Shown: piece by piece, positions 19,801-29,972 of the stretch | How the letters are laid out: each line of letters opens with the position of its first letter | Position numbering within the stretch: the stretch's first letter is position 1 | Assembly: GCF_014648355.1 (NCBI RefSeq) | Contig: NZ_BMQY01000011.1 | Span: 154,156-218,155, forward strand | Direction of reading: 5' to 3' | Source: Couchioplanes azureus | GTDB taxonomy: Bacteria > Actinomycetota > Actinomycetes > Mycobacteriales > Micromonosporaceae | DNA: 64,000 bases | The notes under the pieces: model-generated | What the model saw: the letters and a program-made list of their open reading frames with translations, nothing else | Databases searched by the model: none | What the model was told of the DNA's origin: nothing | Made by a program: the position numbers and the translations under genes

Positions 19801-22800
19801 CCATGCTCGGCCTGGATGGCGCTGAGCGGATACCGCCGGTACGGGTAGCCGTCGCGTTCCTGGTCGAAGAGCGCGCGTGCCGTGTCGAGCCAGCTGCGGG
19901 GCGTGGGATCGAGCCGGACCGGCACGGTGTTGAGGAAGAGCCCGGCCAGCCGCTCGGCGTCCGGCTGCTCGGGCCGCCCGTGGGTGACCAGCCCGGTGAG
20001 GACGTCCGCTCCGCCCGTCAAGAGCCGCAGCGTGAGGCAGTGCGCCGCGAACAGCACCGACTTGACGGCCAAGGCGTGGTCGTGGGCGAAGCGGTGGACC
20101 GCCCGGTGGAGCCGGTCCGGCAGCGGGACGCGACGGGTGACGGGCGCGCCGTCGCCGGGCGGTTCGTAGGCCCGGAAGCTCTCGAGCGGGGCGGGCGCGA
20201 CGCCGTGCAGCCGGTCCCGCCAGTACCGCCGGGTCGCCTCGTCGGACAGCGCCTCCCGCTCGGCCCGTACGTAGCCGGCCGGCGACGCGGCGACGGCCGC
20301 GGCGACCGGCCCGACGTCCGCCCCGATCGCGTGCAGGTAGTCCTGCACCAGCTCGCCGATCAGGTTCGCCACGCTCCAGCCGTCCAGAATCGCGTGGTGG
20401 AAGCTGAACACGATGTCGAGGCGGCCGGGCCGCACGTGGGCCCGGAGCAGGTACAGCTCGGGTGACTCGAACGTGTACCTGTGGTGGCGGCGTGCGCCGA
20501 TGTGCTCCCGTACCACGGCCTGCGCCGCGGCCTCGGTGTGGGAGCGCAGGTCGGCGACGTCCATCGTGTTCCCCGGGTCGCGGTGCACGACCTGTAACGG
20601 CTCCGAGAAGCCGGCCAGGTGCAAGGACGAGCGCAGGACGGGGTGGCGGGCCACCAGGCCGGCCCAGGCCCGGCGGAAGGCCGCCTCGTCCCAGGTCAGC
20701 TCGAGCGTGTACCGGAAGACGTCGTGGTAGACGTCGGAGTCGTCGTGCTCGCGGCTGTGGAACAGCATCCCGAGTTGGAGCCGGGTCATCGGCCAGGCGT
20801 CCTGTGCGACCGCGAGCCGGGCCCGGTCGACGCCCGCGACCAGCGCGAACGGGGTCTCCGCGGGTGCGCCGGGGTCCGGCGCGGCGGCGCTGACGCGCGT
20901 GGCCAGCCCCGCGACGGTGGGGTGGGCGAGGATGTCGGTCAGCGCGAAGTGCAGCCCGCGGCGGGCCGCCTGGGCGCGGATGCGCAGCATGAGGATCGAG
21001 TCGCCGCCGAGGCCGAAGTAGTTCTCGTGGACGCCGACGGTGCTCCTCTCCAGCACGTCGCACCAGATCGCGGCGAGCGTGGCCTCCACCTCGCCGCGGG
21101 GGCGCTCCTCGGGTGCGGCCCCGGCGGGTGACGGCGCCGGCAGGGCGCGCCGGTCGGCCTTCCCGTTCGGTGTCAGGGGGATGCGGTCGAGCCGGACGAA
21201 GAATGCCGGGATCATGTAGTCCGGCAGCGTTGTCGCCAGGTGGGAGCGCAGCAGCACCGGATCGATCTCGCCGGCGGCGGCGTAGTACCCGACGAGGTGC
21301 AGGCCGCGGGCCGCGGTGCGCCGGTCGACGACCACCGCACCGGTCACCCCGGGCGAGCGCGCGAGGGCGTTCTGCACCTCGCCGAGCTCGACCCGGTTGC
21401 CGCGGATCTTCACCTGGTCGTCCATGCGCCCCAGGTACTCGAGGGTCCCGTCGGCGAGCCACCGGGCGAGGTCGCCGGTGCGGTACATGCGCTCACCCGG
21501 GTGGAACGGGTCGCCGACGAACTTCTGCCGGGTCAGCTCCGGGCGGCCGAGGTAGCCGCGAGCCAGCCCGGCGCCGGCGATGCACAGCTCCCCGGCGACA
21601 CCCACGGGCTGCGGCCGGTCGTCGAGGTCGAGCACGTAGAGCCGGTGGTTGTCGATCGGCCGGCCGATCGGCACCCGGCGGACCGGCTGCGTCGCGTCCG
21701 CCGGGCAGTCGAACGAGGAGACGTCGACGGTCGCCTCGGTCGGGCCGTAGAGGTTCACCAGCCGCGGCGCCCCGGCGGTGGCGAAGACCCGGTGGAACCG
21801 CTCGACCAGCGCCGGCGGGAGAGCCTCGCCGCTGCAGAAGACGTAGCGCAGCGACGCCGCCTCCGCGCGCCGCTCGGGCGCGTTCTCCAGCAGGTCCAGG
21901 AACGGACCGAACATCGAGGGTACGAAATGGAGCACCGTCACGCCGTGCTCGGCGACGGCCCGCAGGATCCGGTCCGGTTCCTTCTCGGCGCCCGGTGGCA
22001 GGAGGGCCACCCGGGCGCCCTCGACCGCCCACCAGAACAGTTCCCAGACCGACACGTCGAACGAGCTCGGTGTCTTCTGCAGCACGACGTCGCCGGCGCC
22101 GATCGGGTAGCGCCTCTGCATCCACGCCAGGCGGTTCACCACCGAGTGGTGTTCGATCATGACGCCCTTGGGCCGCCCGGTCGAACCGGACGTGTAGATC
22201 ACGTAGGCGAGGTTGCCCGGCGAGGCGGCCTCGGCGAGCGGCGCCACCGGTCCGGCGTCGCGGTGCAGGTCGGGATCCTGTGCGGTCAGGACCGTGGTGG
22301 CCCCGCTGTCGGCCAGCAGGAACTCGATCCGGTCCGGCGGATGGCCCGGGTCGACCGGCACGTACGCCGCGCCCGCCTTCAGCACACCCACCAGCGCGAC
22401 GACGAGTTCGGGGCCGCGCTCGACGAGGACGGCGACCCGGTCGTCCGGCCGCACGCCGCGCTCCCGTAGCGCCCGCGCGACCGCGGTGGCGCGCGCATCG
22501 AGGTCGGCGTAGGTGAGGCCGTCCTCGATCCCGTGGCCCGAGACGGCGATGCGGTCCGGCGTCCGGGCGGCCTGCTCGGCGATCAGCGCATGGAGGGTGA
22601 CGTCCGCCCGGTACGGCCTCCGGGTGTCGTTGTTGCGCCGGACGATGTGGTCGTATTCGTCGCCGGAAAGCATCGCCAGATCTCGCACGGGCGCCTGCGG
22701 GTCGCCGATCGCGTGGCGGATCAGCGTGTCGAGGTGCCGGGCCGCGGACGCGATGGGAAAATCCTCGTCGAAGACGTCGAGGGCGTAGTCCAGGTCGATC

Positions 22801-23972
22801 CGGATCGCGCCGATGTCGGGGTAATCCCTGATATGCACCGTCAGGACGTCCTGCTCGTGCCCGTGCGGCAGCCCGGCCTTCTCCACCGACAATCCGGGGA
22901 CCTCGTCGGAGGCGGACAGCCGCAGATAAGAAACGGTGACGTCGAACAGGCGGCGGGGTCCTTCCGCCGAGGTCGGCAGGGCACGCAGGATGTCGCCGAG
23001 CGACAGTCGCTCGTGGCGTTTCATGGCGATCGTCGCCGTGGCGATCTCCATCGCAATGTCGGCCGTCGACATGGCGCCGCGCACCGGCACCCGCAGCGGA
23101 AGCATGTTCGCGAAATGCCCGACGGTCCGCTTTTCCCGGACATTGTGCCGGTTGAGATGGGGGATGCCGAGCACCACCTCCTCCGTGCGGTGCACCCGCC
23201 CCAGGTAGGTGGCCAGCGCCGCGGTGAGAAAGGAGAACACGGACGTCTGCCGCTCGCGGATCCGGTCGACCAGCTCACGCTCGATCGTGAAGGTGTGCCG
23301 GCCGCTGCGCCGTGCGCCGTTCTCCCCGGCGGCCGGGGTGCGGGCCGGAAACAGCGCCGGACGGACATCCGCGAAGGTGCTCCGGTAGAACTCCCGGTCC
23401 CGCTCCCAGCGTTCGGATCCCTGATAGCGCGCGTGTTCCTCGACGTGCGAAAGGTAGGAGCCCGGCGTGATCTCCAGGGCCCGGCCCGTCCGGGTGGCGT
23501 GCGCGTAGTCGGCGAGGATCTGCCCTACGAGCTGGTCGGCTCCCCATCCGTCGAGGATGATGTGGTGCACCGTGCCGTACAGGTGGACGACCGAGTCGCT
23601 CTCCCGCAGCAGGGCCATCTCGTAGAGCCGCGGGCCGGTGAGATCGATCGGGCGGCGGGCCGCCCGCTCCATCCAGGACCGGCATCCGGCCGCGGGATCC
23701 GCCGCGGTGGAGAAGTCGTGGACGTCGATCCGGGCCGGCTCGGGCCGGCACCACTGAACGGGGACGCCGTCGCGTACGCCGAACCGGAGTGTGAACGCGT
23801 CATTGCGCGTGATGGCGCGTTCGCAACATTCCTGCAGCACCGCGAGGTCCACGTTTCCGGCGAGTCGAGCGGCCGCTGCGACATTGAAGCGGGGGAACTC
23901 CGGAAATTGCGCGCCCGCCGCCCAGATGTCGCGTTGGTAGGCGGTCAACGGAATCAACGAATCGGCATTCAT
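16866..23972 (-). CDS. dimodular NRPS, C-A(Ser)-T-C-A(Pro-like)-T-TE
   Basis: A 2368-residue synthetase. The starter-position C domain (HHIILDG near residue 140) has no upstream module, so it probably N-acylates the first residue. A1 (~460-900; YTSGSTGRPKG near 596) has specificity residues D-V-W-H-F-S-L-V-D-K, the EntF serine code. T1 serine lies in LGGDSILML (~991). C2 has HHAILDG (~1194). A2 (FTSGSTGVPKG ~1644) reads D-V-Q-F-I-S-Q-V-V-K, matching the proline code DVQFIAHVVK at 8 of 10. T2 is LGGTSLSAM (~2039). The C-terminal thioesterase has GWSFGG (~2167) and a late GDH. The predicted chain is acyl-Ser-Pro. It is the first gene of a seven-gene operon with overlapping or nearly abutting ends. 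No MbtH gene is visible nearby. Confidence 0.95.
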   Translation of the reverse strand: MNADSLIPLTAYQRDIWAAGAQFPEFPRFNVAAAARLAGNVDLAVLQECCERAITRNDAFTLRFGVRDGVPVQWCRPEPARIDVHDFSTAADPAAGCRSWMERAARRPIDLTGPRLYEMALLRESDSVVHLYGTVHHIILDGWGADQLVGQILADYAHATRTGRALEITPGSYLSHVEEHARYQGSERWERDREFYRSTFADVRPALFPARTPAAGENGARRSGRHTFTIERELVDRIRERQTSVFSFLTAALATYLGRVHRTEEVVLGIPHLNRHNVREKRTVGHFANMLPLRVPVRGAMSTADIAMEIATATIAMKRHERLSLGDILRALPTSAEGPRRLFDVTVSYLRLSASDEVPGLSVEKAGLPHGHEQDVLTVHIRDYPDIGAIRIDLDYALDVFDEDFPIASAARHLDTLIRHAIGDPQAPVRDLAMLSGDEYDHIVRRNNDTRRPYRADVTLHALIAEQAARTPDRIAVSGHGIEDGLTYADLDARATAVARALRERGVRPDDRVAVLVERGPELVVALVGVLKAGAAYVPVDPGHPPDRIEFLLADSGATTVLTAQDPDLHRDAGPVAPLAEAASPGNLAYVIYTSGSTGRPKGVMIEHHSVVNRLAWMQRRYPIGAGDVVLQKTPSSFDVSVWELFWWAVEGARVALLPPGAEKEPDRILRAVAEHGVTVLHFVPSMFGPFLDLLENAPERRAEAASLRYVFCSGEALPPALVERFHRVFATAGAPRLVNLYGPTEATVDVSSFDCPADATQPVRRVPIGRPIDNHRLYVLDLDDRPQPVGVAGELCIAGAGLARGYLGRPELTRQKFVGDPFHPGERMYRTGDLARWLADGTLEYLGRMDDQVKIRGNRVELGEVQNALARSPGVTGAVVVDRRTAARGLHLVGYYAAAGEIDPVLLRSHLATTLPDYMIPAFFVRLDRIPLTPNGKADRRALPAPSPAGAAPEERPRGEVEATLAAIWCDVLERSTVGVHENYFGLGGDSILMLRIRAQAARRGLHFALTDILAHPTVAGLATRVSAAAPDPGAPAETPFALVAGVDRARLAVAQDAWPMTRLQLGMLFHSREHDDSDVYHDVFRYTLELTWDEAAFRRAWAGLVARHPVLRSSLHLAGFSEPLQVVHRDPGNTMDVADLRSHTEAAAQAVVREHIGARRHHRYTFESPELYLLRAHVRPGRLDIVFSFHHAILDGWSVANLIGELVQDYLHAIGADVGPVAAAVAASPAGYVRAEREALSDEATRRYWRDRLHGVAPAPLESFRAYEPPGDGAPVTRRVPLPDRLHRAVHRFAHDHALAVKSVLFAAHCLTLRLLTGGADVLTGLVTHGRPEQPDAERLAGLFLNTVPVRLDPTPRSWLDTARALFDQERDGYPYRRYPLSAIQAEHGIEVQTAFNYVNFHQLTPLVATAGVEVRDVEIWERTNFALLVNAITDPRDGSLQLRVDGDGRTVTAAQAGLFARHYLEILRRIVDHPRETADLAFLAGGGADVVRWFARQALLNPRAIAVSCSGSPAQQWSYEELDEAADRVAHRLLALGTPPGARVGIAMDRSPEMIAAVLGIAKAGAACVPLDVSYPPPRIAAMVGVTRPYRIIAHARHAHLFDDPDLLLSAETATAAGTCGERPAPVPIPPDSVAYVLFTSGSTGVPKGVAMPHRALANLVAWQNRRVSGAVGATTLQFAPLGFDVAFQEIFSTLCGGGTLQLVHEDERHDMAALLRLLDRERVERVFLPYVALQQLAETAQALDIYPGKLRVLISSGEQLRVTPDIRRLCRALPGSILENQYGPTETHVVTAFAMSGDPDGFPALPPIGRPIDGAEVHLLDAGLRPVPEGARGEIYVGGACLAHGYEGRPDLTRERFVAHPTGRLYRTGDLGRRLPGGDIVCLERVDTQVKVRGFRVEPAEVELAILGLAAEHPGIREVAVVARRRDSEAYLAAFLVGDEPRVDVEEVRRRLRASLPGHLVPARFAWLPRLPRTPSGKRDDARLREMPLAPAAAGVPRMPPRDEYERAVAELVAELLRVPTPGAHDDFFALGGTSLSAMRIVVMIEKRYGMNVPLSTFVRTPTIAELAGRLRDGGTPAAFDPLVPIRAAGSRPPLFLVHPIGGNVLCYVRLAQALPADQPVYALQAAGTEPGTEPLRDLPGLARSYVDAIRRVQPEGPYTLGGWSFGGFVAFEMARQLRCADAEVDNLVLLDTIVPTVDGRSSVHRDLLFEWFLWELLWLERGGAAAAAPLPPGLDDDEAFEVILRHAVDAGVLPAGCSPAHVRRLFGVFEANWHALLGYRPEPVDQDLTLLRASGPLPEVLAPAHSAVGSMHLDPANGWSTWTKGRVDVVDVPGDHLQMMEPPHITSVARRIRELTCAQRSAR

Positions 23973-24300
23973 GGCATCCTCGGGACGGTGAGCCGGTCAG
24001 CACCGGCGCGTGGCACGCGGGACGCGACATTCCTGCGTCGCCCGGAGCGTGCTTCGATGCGGCAACCGGGCTCTGGTGCCTTGCAACGGTGACGACCTTA
24101 TGCGCGTCGCGGCGGCGGGGGGAACCCCCGCGATTCATCGATTCCGGTGACAGATTCAACATCCGCCGAAGGTGGCTATCGGAAGAAGTTTCCCGTAGCG
24201 TCGGTAACCGCTCCATTGCGGAGCGTCGCGTCGCCGTCCGGCAAAGGCCACACCGGAGCCGCGCGGCCGTACCCGGCCGGGGGCGAGACGCCGGGCAACG
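23973..24300. other. 328-bp intergenic region: NRPS operon promoter side and tetR 3-prime end
   Basis: No gene is seen. A good ribosome site (CGAGGA) precedes the NRPS ATG. CGGTG-N10-CACCG (23986-24005) is a possible regulator site close to the start. A GC hairpin (24116-24121 with 24125-24130) could end tetR transcription. No clear -10/-35 could be picked out. Confidence 0.4.
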
Positions 24301-24912
24301 TCAGTTCGGGGCCCGGTGGTGTCGGGCCAGGGCGGTGAGCGCGACGTGCAGGCCGGTCGTCGGCAGCGAGGCGTCCGGATCCTGGAACCACCGGGCGATC
24401 GAGGCGCCGCCGGCCATGCTGAGCAGGAAGCCGGCGAGCTCCTCGGCCATCGGCGACGTCCCCGGGACGGTGAAGACGGATCCGAGCGAGTCCGCCAGCC
24501 ACCGGCGCAGCGCCAGCCGATACTGCGAGAGCTCCTCTCGTGCCGCTGTGCAGGCGCTCTCTTCGAGCATGCTGATGCCGACGAGCAGGCGAAGGTCGTG
24601 CGGGTGCCGTTGGAACAGCTCGTCCACCGACTCCAGGAACCGGCTGAGCCGCTGGGACTCGCCGGTGCCGGAGACGGTGGCGGGCGGAAGGCCGGCGAGC
24701 AGGGCCTGCCGGGCCTGCCGCAACACGGCGAGATAGATCCCCTCCTTGCTGCCGAAGTGCCAGTAGATGGAGCTGGCCGGCAGTCCGCAGGCGACCGAGA
24801 TGCGGGAGATGGACGTGGCGGCGTACCCGTGCCGGGACATGAGCCTGGTCGCCGCTGCCAGGATCGCCTCGCGCGACGGTGTCGCACGCTCGCCGGCCGC
24901 CGTGTCCTGCAT
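24301..24912 (-). CDS. TetR-family transcriptional regulator of the NRPS region
   Basis: A 203-residue TetR protein with an N-terminal helix-turn-helix (SREAILAAATRLMSRHGYAATSISRISVACGLPASSIYWHFGSKEGIY) and a C-terminal ligand-binding region without recognised specificity. The start is put at the ATG 24910-24912; an upstream ATG at 24948 would add 12 residues and cannot be excluded. It is transcribed toward the NRPS operon and divergent from the P450, with an inverted repeat in between. A role as local repressor of the cluster is likely but inferred. Confidence 0.88.
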   Translation of the reverse strand: MQDTAAGERATPSREAILAAATRLMSRHGYAATSISRISVACGLPASSIYWHFGSKEGIYLAVLRQARQALLAGLPPATVSGTGESQRLSRFLESVDELFQRHPHDLRLLVGISMLEESACTAAREELSQYRLALRRWLADSLGSVFTVPGTSPMAEELAGFLLSMAGGASIARWFQDPDASLPTTGLHVALTALARHHRAPN

Positions 24913-24951
24913 GCAATGACCATAGGCCGCGTGCGCGGTTGTCACCATCCG

Positions 24952-24981
24952 CAGACACGTAGACGCGCTTCGATCTGTCTG
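24952..24981. promoter_or_regulatory. inverted repeat between tetR and P450, candidate TetR operator
   Basis: CAGACA (24952-24957) and TGTCTG (24976-24981) form a perfect 6-bp inverted repeat with an 18-bp spacer, 50-80 bp upstream of the P450 start. Spacing is long for one TetR dimer, so two half-sites of separate sites are also possible. Confidence 0.4.
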
Positions 24982-25030
24982 GAACGCTCGTTACAGAGAT
25001 GCCCGTCCACGACGCGTGCAAGGAGTCCCG

Positions 25031-26263
<1,233 letters not shown>

Positions 26264-26276
26264 GAGACCCGGAGCC

Positions 26277-26309
26277 GCCCGCTCCCCGCCGGGTGCGACG
26301 GGAGCGGGC
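26277..26309 (+). terminator. hairpin terminator after the P450
   Basis: A 10-bp perfect stem (26277-26286 with 26300-26309) and a 13-base loop start 14 bases after the P450 stop. Confidence 0.75.
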
Positions 26310-26375
26310 GCGCTCCGCGGTCCCCGATGTCCGCCTGCGGGACCGAATGGCCGGGAGCTCACCGCGCCTGGGGGG

Positions 26376-27746
26376 TCACGGGAGCGCGCGGCGGACCGCG
26401 GCGACGATGCGGTCCTCGTCGGCCTCGCTGGTGCGCCAGTTGCAGAAGGCGAGCCGCAGCGCCGGTGTGCCGGCGTAGACCGTGGGGGTGACGAACGCCT
26501 CGCCCGATTCCGCGACGGCCCGGGCCGCCTCGGCCTGGTCGCCCGGGAGGGCCAGGCAGACGACGTTCAGGCGGACCGGGGCCAGCAGCCGCACCCCGGG
26601 GAGCTCCGCGAGGCGTGCCCCGACCCGCTGGGCCGAGGCGATGTTGCGGGTGACGATGTCGCGGTGCCCGTCGCGGCCGTACGCCGCGAGCGAGAACCAG
26701 GCGGCCAGCGCGCGGAGCCGGCGCGAGTTCTCCGGCGTGTGGTGCAGGAAGTCCGGTCGCTCGGTCAGCGGGCCGAGGTACGCGGCGGCGTTGCTGAAGA
26801 CCTTCAGCTGCAGGTCCGTACGGCGGGTGAACTGCACCGCCGAGTCGTACGGGACGTTGAGCCACTTGTGCAGGTCGACGCAGATCGAGTCGGCCTCGGC
26901 CAGGCCGTCGAGCAGCGGCGCGTGCGCGGGGCTCAGTGCGGCGAAGGCGCCGAAGGCCGCGTCGACGTGCAGCCAGAACGGGTACTCCCGGCGGAGCTCG
27001 GCGATCGCCCGCAGGTCGTCGTAGTCGACGGTGTCGACCGTGCCGGCGTTGGCCACCACGATCGCCGGGCGCCCGGCGCGGTCCGCCAGCGCGGCGCGCA
27101 GCGCCGGCACGTCGACCGCCTCCCGGTCCGGCAGCAGCGGCAGCTGCCGCAGCGCGCCGCGGCCGAGGCCCAGCATGGACAGAGCCTTGTAGATGCTGGA
27201 GTGCGGCGCGCCGGAGAACACCGCCGTCTCGCCGAGTGCCGCGGCACCCTGCTGGGAGACGTCCACGCCGAGCCGTTCGCCCAGCCACTCCCGGCCGATG
27301 GCCAGACCGACCATGTTGGACATGGTGGCGCCGCTGACGAAGGTGCCGCCGTACCCGGGTGGCAGGCCGAAGAGCTCCCGCAGCCAGCCGAGCGTCTCGC
27401 GCTCCAGGTCGCCGGCGGACGAGCCGATCCCGGGCCCCGCGTTCTGGTCGAAGACGCCGGTCAGCCAGTCGCCGGCCAGGCCGGCCGGGGTGGCGCCGCC
27501 GGTGACGAACCCCAGGTACCGGGGTCCGGCGCTGCCGGAGAACCCGGGTGCCCACCGGTCGGTGAAGGTCGCGAGGGCCCCGGCCAGCCCGGCGCCGTCC
27601 GCCGGCAGCGGCAGGGCCGGACGCGGGGCCGGGGACCGGCCCGCGGGGCGGTCGTCCAGAGCGTCGAGCACGTCGACGGCCAGCCGGCGGACGGACTCCA
27701 ACAGGGCGGGGAAGGCCGCGAGGTCGCCGGCGAGTCGAGGATGCAT
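26376..27746 (-). CDS. pyridoxal-phosphate-dependent decarboxylase (group II, DDC-like)
   Basis: A 456-residue fold-type I PLP enzyme. The cofactor Lys is in DLHKWLNVPYDSA. The conserved HVDAAFGAF (Asp for the pyridine nitrogen) and the phosphate-binding GATMSNMVGL are present. The family removes the carboxyl group of aromatic amino acids, glutamate, aspartate or 2,4-diaminobutyrate; substrate is not predictable by eye. The ATG lies 4 nt after the stop of the two-GGDEF protein gene, with its GAGGGC ribosome site overlapping that gene's end, so the two are cotranscribed. No link to the NRPS cluster is evident. Confidence 0.88.
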   Translation of the reverse strand: MHPRLAGDLAAFPALLESVRRLAVDVLDALDDRPAGRSPAPRPALPLPADGAGLAGALATFTDRWAPGFSGSAGPRYLGFVTGGATPAGLAGDWLTGVFDQNAGPGIGSSAGDLERETLGWLRELFGLPPGYGGTFVSGATMSNMVGLAIGREWLGERLGVDVSQQGAAALGETAVFSGAPHSSIYKALSMLGLGRGALRQLPLLPDREAVDVPALRAALADRAGRPAIVVANAGTVDTVDYDDLRAIAELRREYPFWLHVDAAFGAFAALSPAHAPLLDGLAEADSICVDLHKWLNVPYDSAVQFTRRTDLQLKVFSNAAAYLGPLTERPDFLHHTPENSRRLRALAAWFSLAAYGRDGHRDIVTRNIASAQRVGARLAELPGVRLLAPVRLNVVCLALPGDQAEAARAVAESGEAFVTPTVYAGTPALRLAFCNWRTSEADEDRIVAAVRRALP

Positions 27747-27750
27747 GCCC

Positions 27751-29844
27751 TCACGCTAGGCGGCCGGCCGGCATCCGATCATGGCCAATTCCGGGGTCCT
27801 GGACCGGACCCCGCCCGGGAGCCGCGCGTCGCGCCTTCTCGCTGTAGAGGGCCGCGTCGGCGTGGGCGTACAGGCTGTCGAAGTCGTCGCCGTCCCGGTC
27901 CAGGGTGGCGGCGCCGATGCTGACGGAGGTGCGTTCGCCCAGGGCGTGCCGCAGCCGTTCGGCGACGGCGGCGGCGTCGGCCTCGCCGCAGTCGCCGACG
28001 AAGGCGACGAACTCGTCGCCGCCGAGGCGGCCGACCGCGTCGTGCGGGCGGAGGGTGGCGGCGATGGTGGCGGCGACCCAGGTCAGCAGCTCGTCGCCCG
28101 CGGCGTGGCCCCGGGTGTCGTTGAGCTGCTTGAAACCGTCGAGATCGAGGACGAGCAGGGTGGCCGGGCGGTCGGTGCGGCGGGCGTTGCCGAGGTCTGT
28201 GGCGAAGCGTTCGGCGAAGCCGCGGCGGTTGAGGCAGCCGGTGAGCGAGTCGACCCGCGACAGCCGGGTGACCAGCGCGCGCTGACGGGCGGCGGTGCGC
28301 CCCTGCAGGGCGCAGATCAGGGACAGCGTGATGGCCTGGGCCAGGTGGATCGCCACGTACCAGCCGTCGGGCGCCCCGACGACGGCGGCCATGCCGAGGT
28401 ACAGCAGGGCGGCGGCGGCGAGCGCGGGCAGGACCGCCCGGAGCCGGGTGCCGAGGGCGAGCAGCGGCATGGCGACCAGCAGGGCGACGCCGGTCGGCGC
28501 CGTGACGCCGCCGTCGGCGACGGTGACGACCGCGGAGAACCCGAACAGGGCCGCCGTCGCCGCCAGCATCGTGGGACGGGCCAGGGCCGAGCGGCTCAGC
28601 CAGTCGGCGGCGGCCAGGACGGCCAGACCCAGCAGACCGCCCGCCGCGGAGACGAGGGCGATCCAGCCGCGGTCGGGGTGGGCGGTGGCGAGGATGCCGG
28701 CGTACGTGAGGCCGGTCAGGCCCTTGGCCACGGAGATCCACCCGGCGTCGGCGATGGAGTGCCGCCGCCGCTCGCGGCGCGACACCGTGGCCGGGGTGTG
28801 CTCCTCGACCTGGCCGCAGGCGGCCGCGATGGTCTCCGGGCCGGGGATGCTCCGGTCCCGGGCGGCCTTGTCGTCGTACAGCAGCCGGTCGGCCAGGTCC
28901 CGGAGCTCTCCGGCGGTGGCCGCCTCGGCGGGAGCGCTCGCCTGGCCCAGGCTGCCCGGGGCGGCCGCGGCGAGCGCCGCGCGCAGCCGGTTCACCAGGG
29001 GCGCGGCCTCGGCGGGCGCGGTGCCGGCGAGCAGGACGGCGAACTCGTCGCCGCCGAGGCGGCCGACGGCGCCGCCGTCACCCAGCTCGTCGCGCAGGGT
29101 ACGGCCGGCCCAGGTCAGCAGCTCGTCGCCGACGCGGTGGCCGTAGCGGTCGTTGATCTCCTTGAACCGGTCCAGGTCGACCAGCACGAGGGTGAGCGGG
29201 TGGCCGCTGCGCGCGCTCTCGGCCAGCTCCTGATGCAGGCGCTCGTCGAAACCCCGCCGGTTGAGGCAGCCGGTCAGCGGATCCACCCGGGAGAGGTCGG
29301 TGAGCCGGCGGCGGAGCGAGGCCAGCGCGCGCGAGTGCCGCAGGCACAGGTACGCCGCCGCGCCGAACCCGAGGGCGTGCACGACGGCATAGCCGGGCGG
29401 TGCGGGGTCGCCCACCAGCGCGATGCCGGCGTACGCGGCCACCCCCGCCGCCGCCACGACGGCGAAGATCCGGGGCGGCAGCACGATCGCGAGCAGGACC
29501 AGGGAGAACGGCACCAGGGCGCCGAGCGGCCTGGCCACCCCGCCGTCGAGCAGCGTGAGCGTGGCGGATCCGGCCAGGGTGACGGCCACGCCGGTGAGCT
29601 GGGCCGGGATCCGCAGCCGGGAGCCGGCCAGGCGGGCGGCGACCGACCAGCCGATGCCGGTGACGGCGAGCATGACACCGACGACCGCCAGCATCGCCGG
29701 CCGGTGTGGTGCGCCCAGGGTGCCGATCAGGTAGAGCCCCGCCAGCGCCGGCCCCATCGCCTGCTGCACCGCGCTGGCACGGATCGCCCGCACCTGCCGT
29801 GCTGGCGGGTGCGTCGGCGTCCTGGCGGTGCGGGCAGCGGTCAT
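27751..29844 (-). CDS. membrane protein with two tandem TM-GGDEF halves (diguanylate cyclase-like)
   Basis: A 697-residue protein made of two similar halves, each a multi-helix membrane region followed by a GGDEF domain. Half one: helices about 40-175, RVDPLTGCLNRRGF, LGGDEF (~264). Half two: helices about 355-510, RVDSLTGCLNRRGF, LGGDEF (~609). The second GGDEF keeps the inhibitory RxxD site (RPHD) and the SIGAAT motif. The first lacks RxxD and has SLGQAS in place of SIG, so it may be regulatory rather than catalytic. The start at ATG 29842-29844 follows GAGGGC. The expected activity is synthesis of c-di-GMP from 2 GTP, possibly as an intramolecular GGDEF pair. Confidence 0.87.
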   Translation of the reverse strand: MTAARTARTPTHPPARQVRAIRASAVQQAMGPALAGLYLIGTLGAPHRPAMLAVVGVMLAVTGIGWSVAARLAGSRLRIPAQLTGVAVTLAGSATLTLLDGGVARPLGALVPFSLVLLAIVLPPRIFAVVAAAGVAAYAGIALVGDPAPPGYAVVHALGFGAAAYLCLRHSRALASLRRRLTDLSRVDPLTGCLNRRGFDERLHQELAESARSGHPLTLVLVDLDRFKEINDRYGHRVGDELLTWAGRTLRDELGDGGAVGRLGGDEFAVLLAGTAPAEAAPLVNRLRAALAAAAPGSLGQASAPAEAATAGELRDLADRLLYDDKAARDRSIPGPETIAAACGQVEEHTPATVSRRERRRHSIADAGWISVAKGLTGLTYAGILATAHPDRGWIALVSAAGGLLGLAVLAAADWLSRSALARPTMLAATAALFGFSAVVTVADGGVTAPTGVALLVAMPLLALGTRLRAVLPALAAAALLYLGMAAVVGAPDGWYVAIHLAQAITLSLICALQGRTAARQRALVTRLSRVDSLTGCLNRRGFAERFATDLGNARRTDRPATLLVLDLDGFKQLNDTRGHAAGDELLTWVAATIAATLRPHDAVGRLGGDEFVAFVGDCGEADAAAVAERLRHALGERTSVSIGAATLDRDGDDFDSLYAHADAALYSEKARRAAPGRGPVQDPGIGHDRMPAGRLA

Positions 29845-29972
29845 GGGCAGGCGCCCTCGAGTCCGTTCGGCGAGGCGGGCGCGGGTCGGTGGTGACCCGC
29901 CGATATCCGCCCATCGGCCGCCCCGCCGCCGTCTTGAGAACTTGCCGCCGCCGGGTTGCGGCCCGGCCCCGG

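Noticed and set aside
16926..24092. Long open frames on the strand opposite the NRPS (for example about 795 and 519 codons)
   Set aside because: They are antisense shadows of a very GC-rich gene, with Arg/Pro/Ala-rich composition and no domain signatures.
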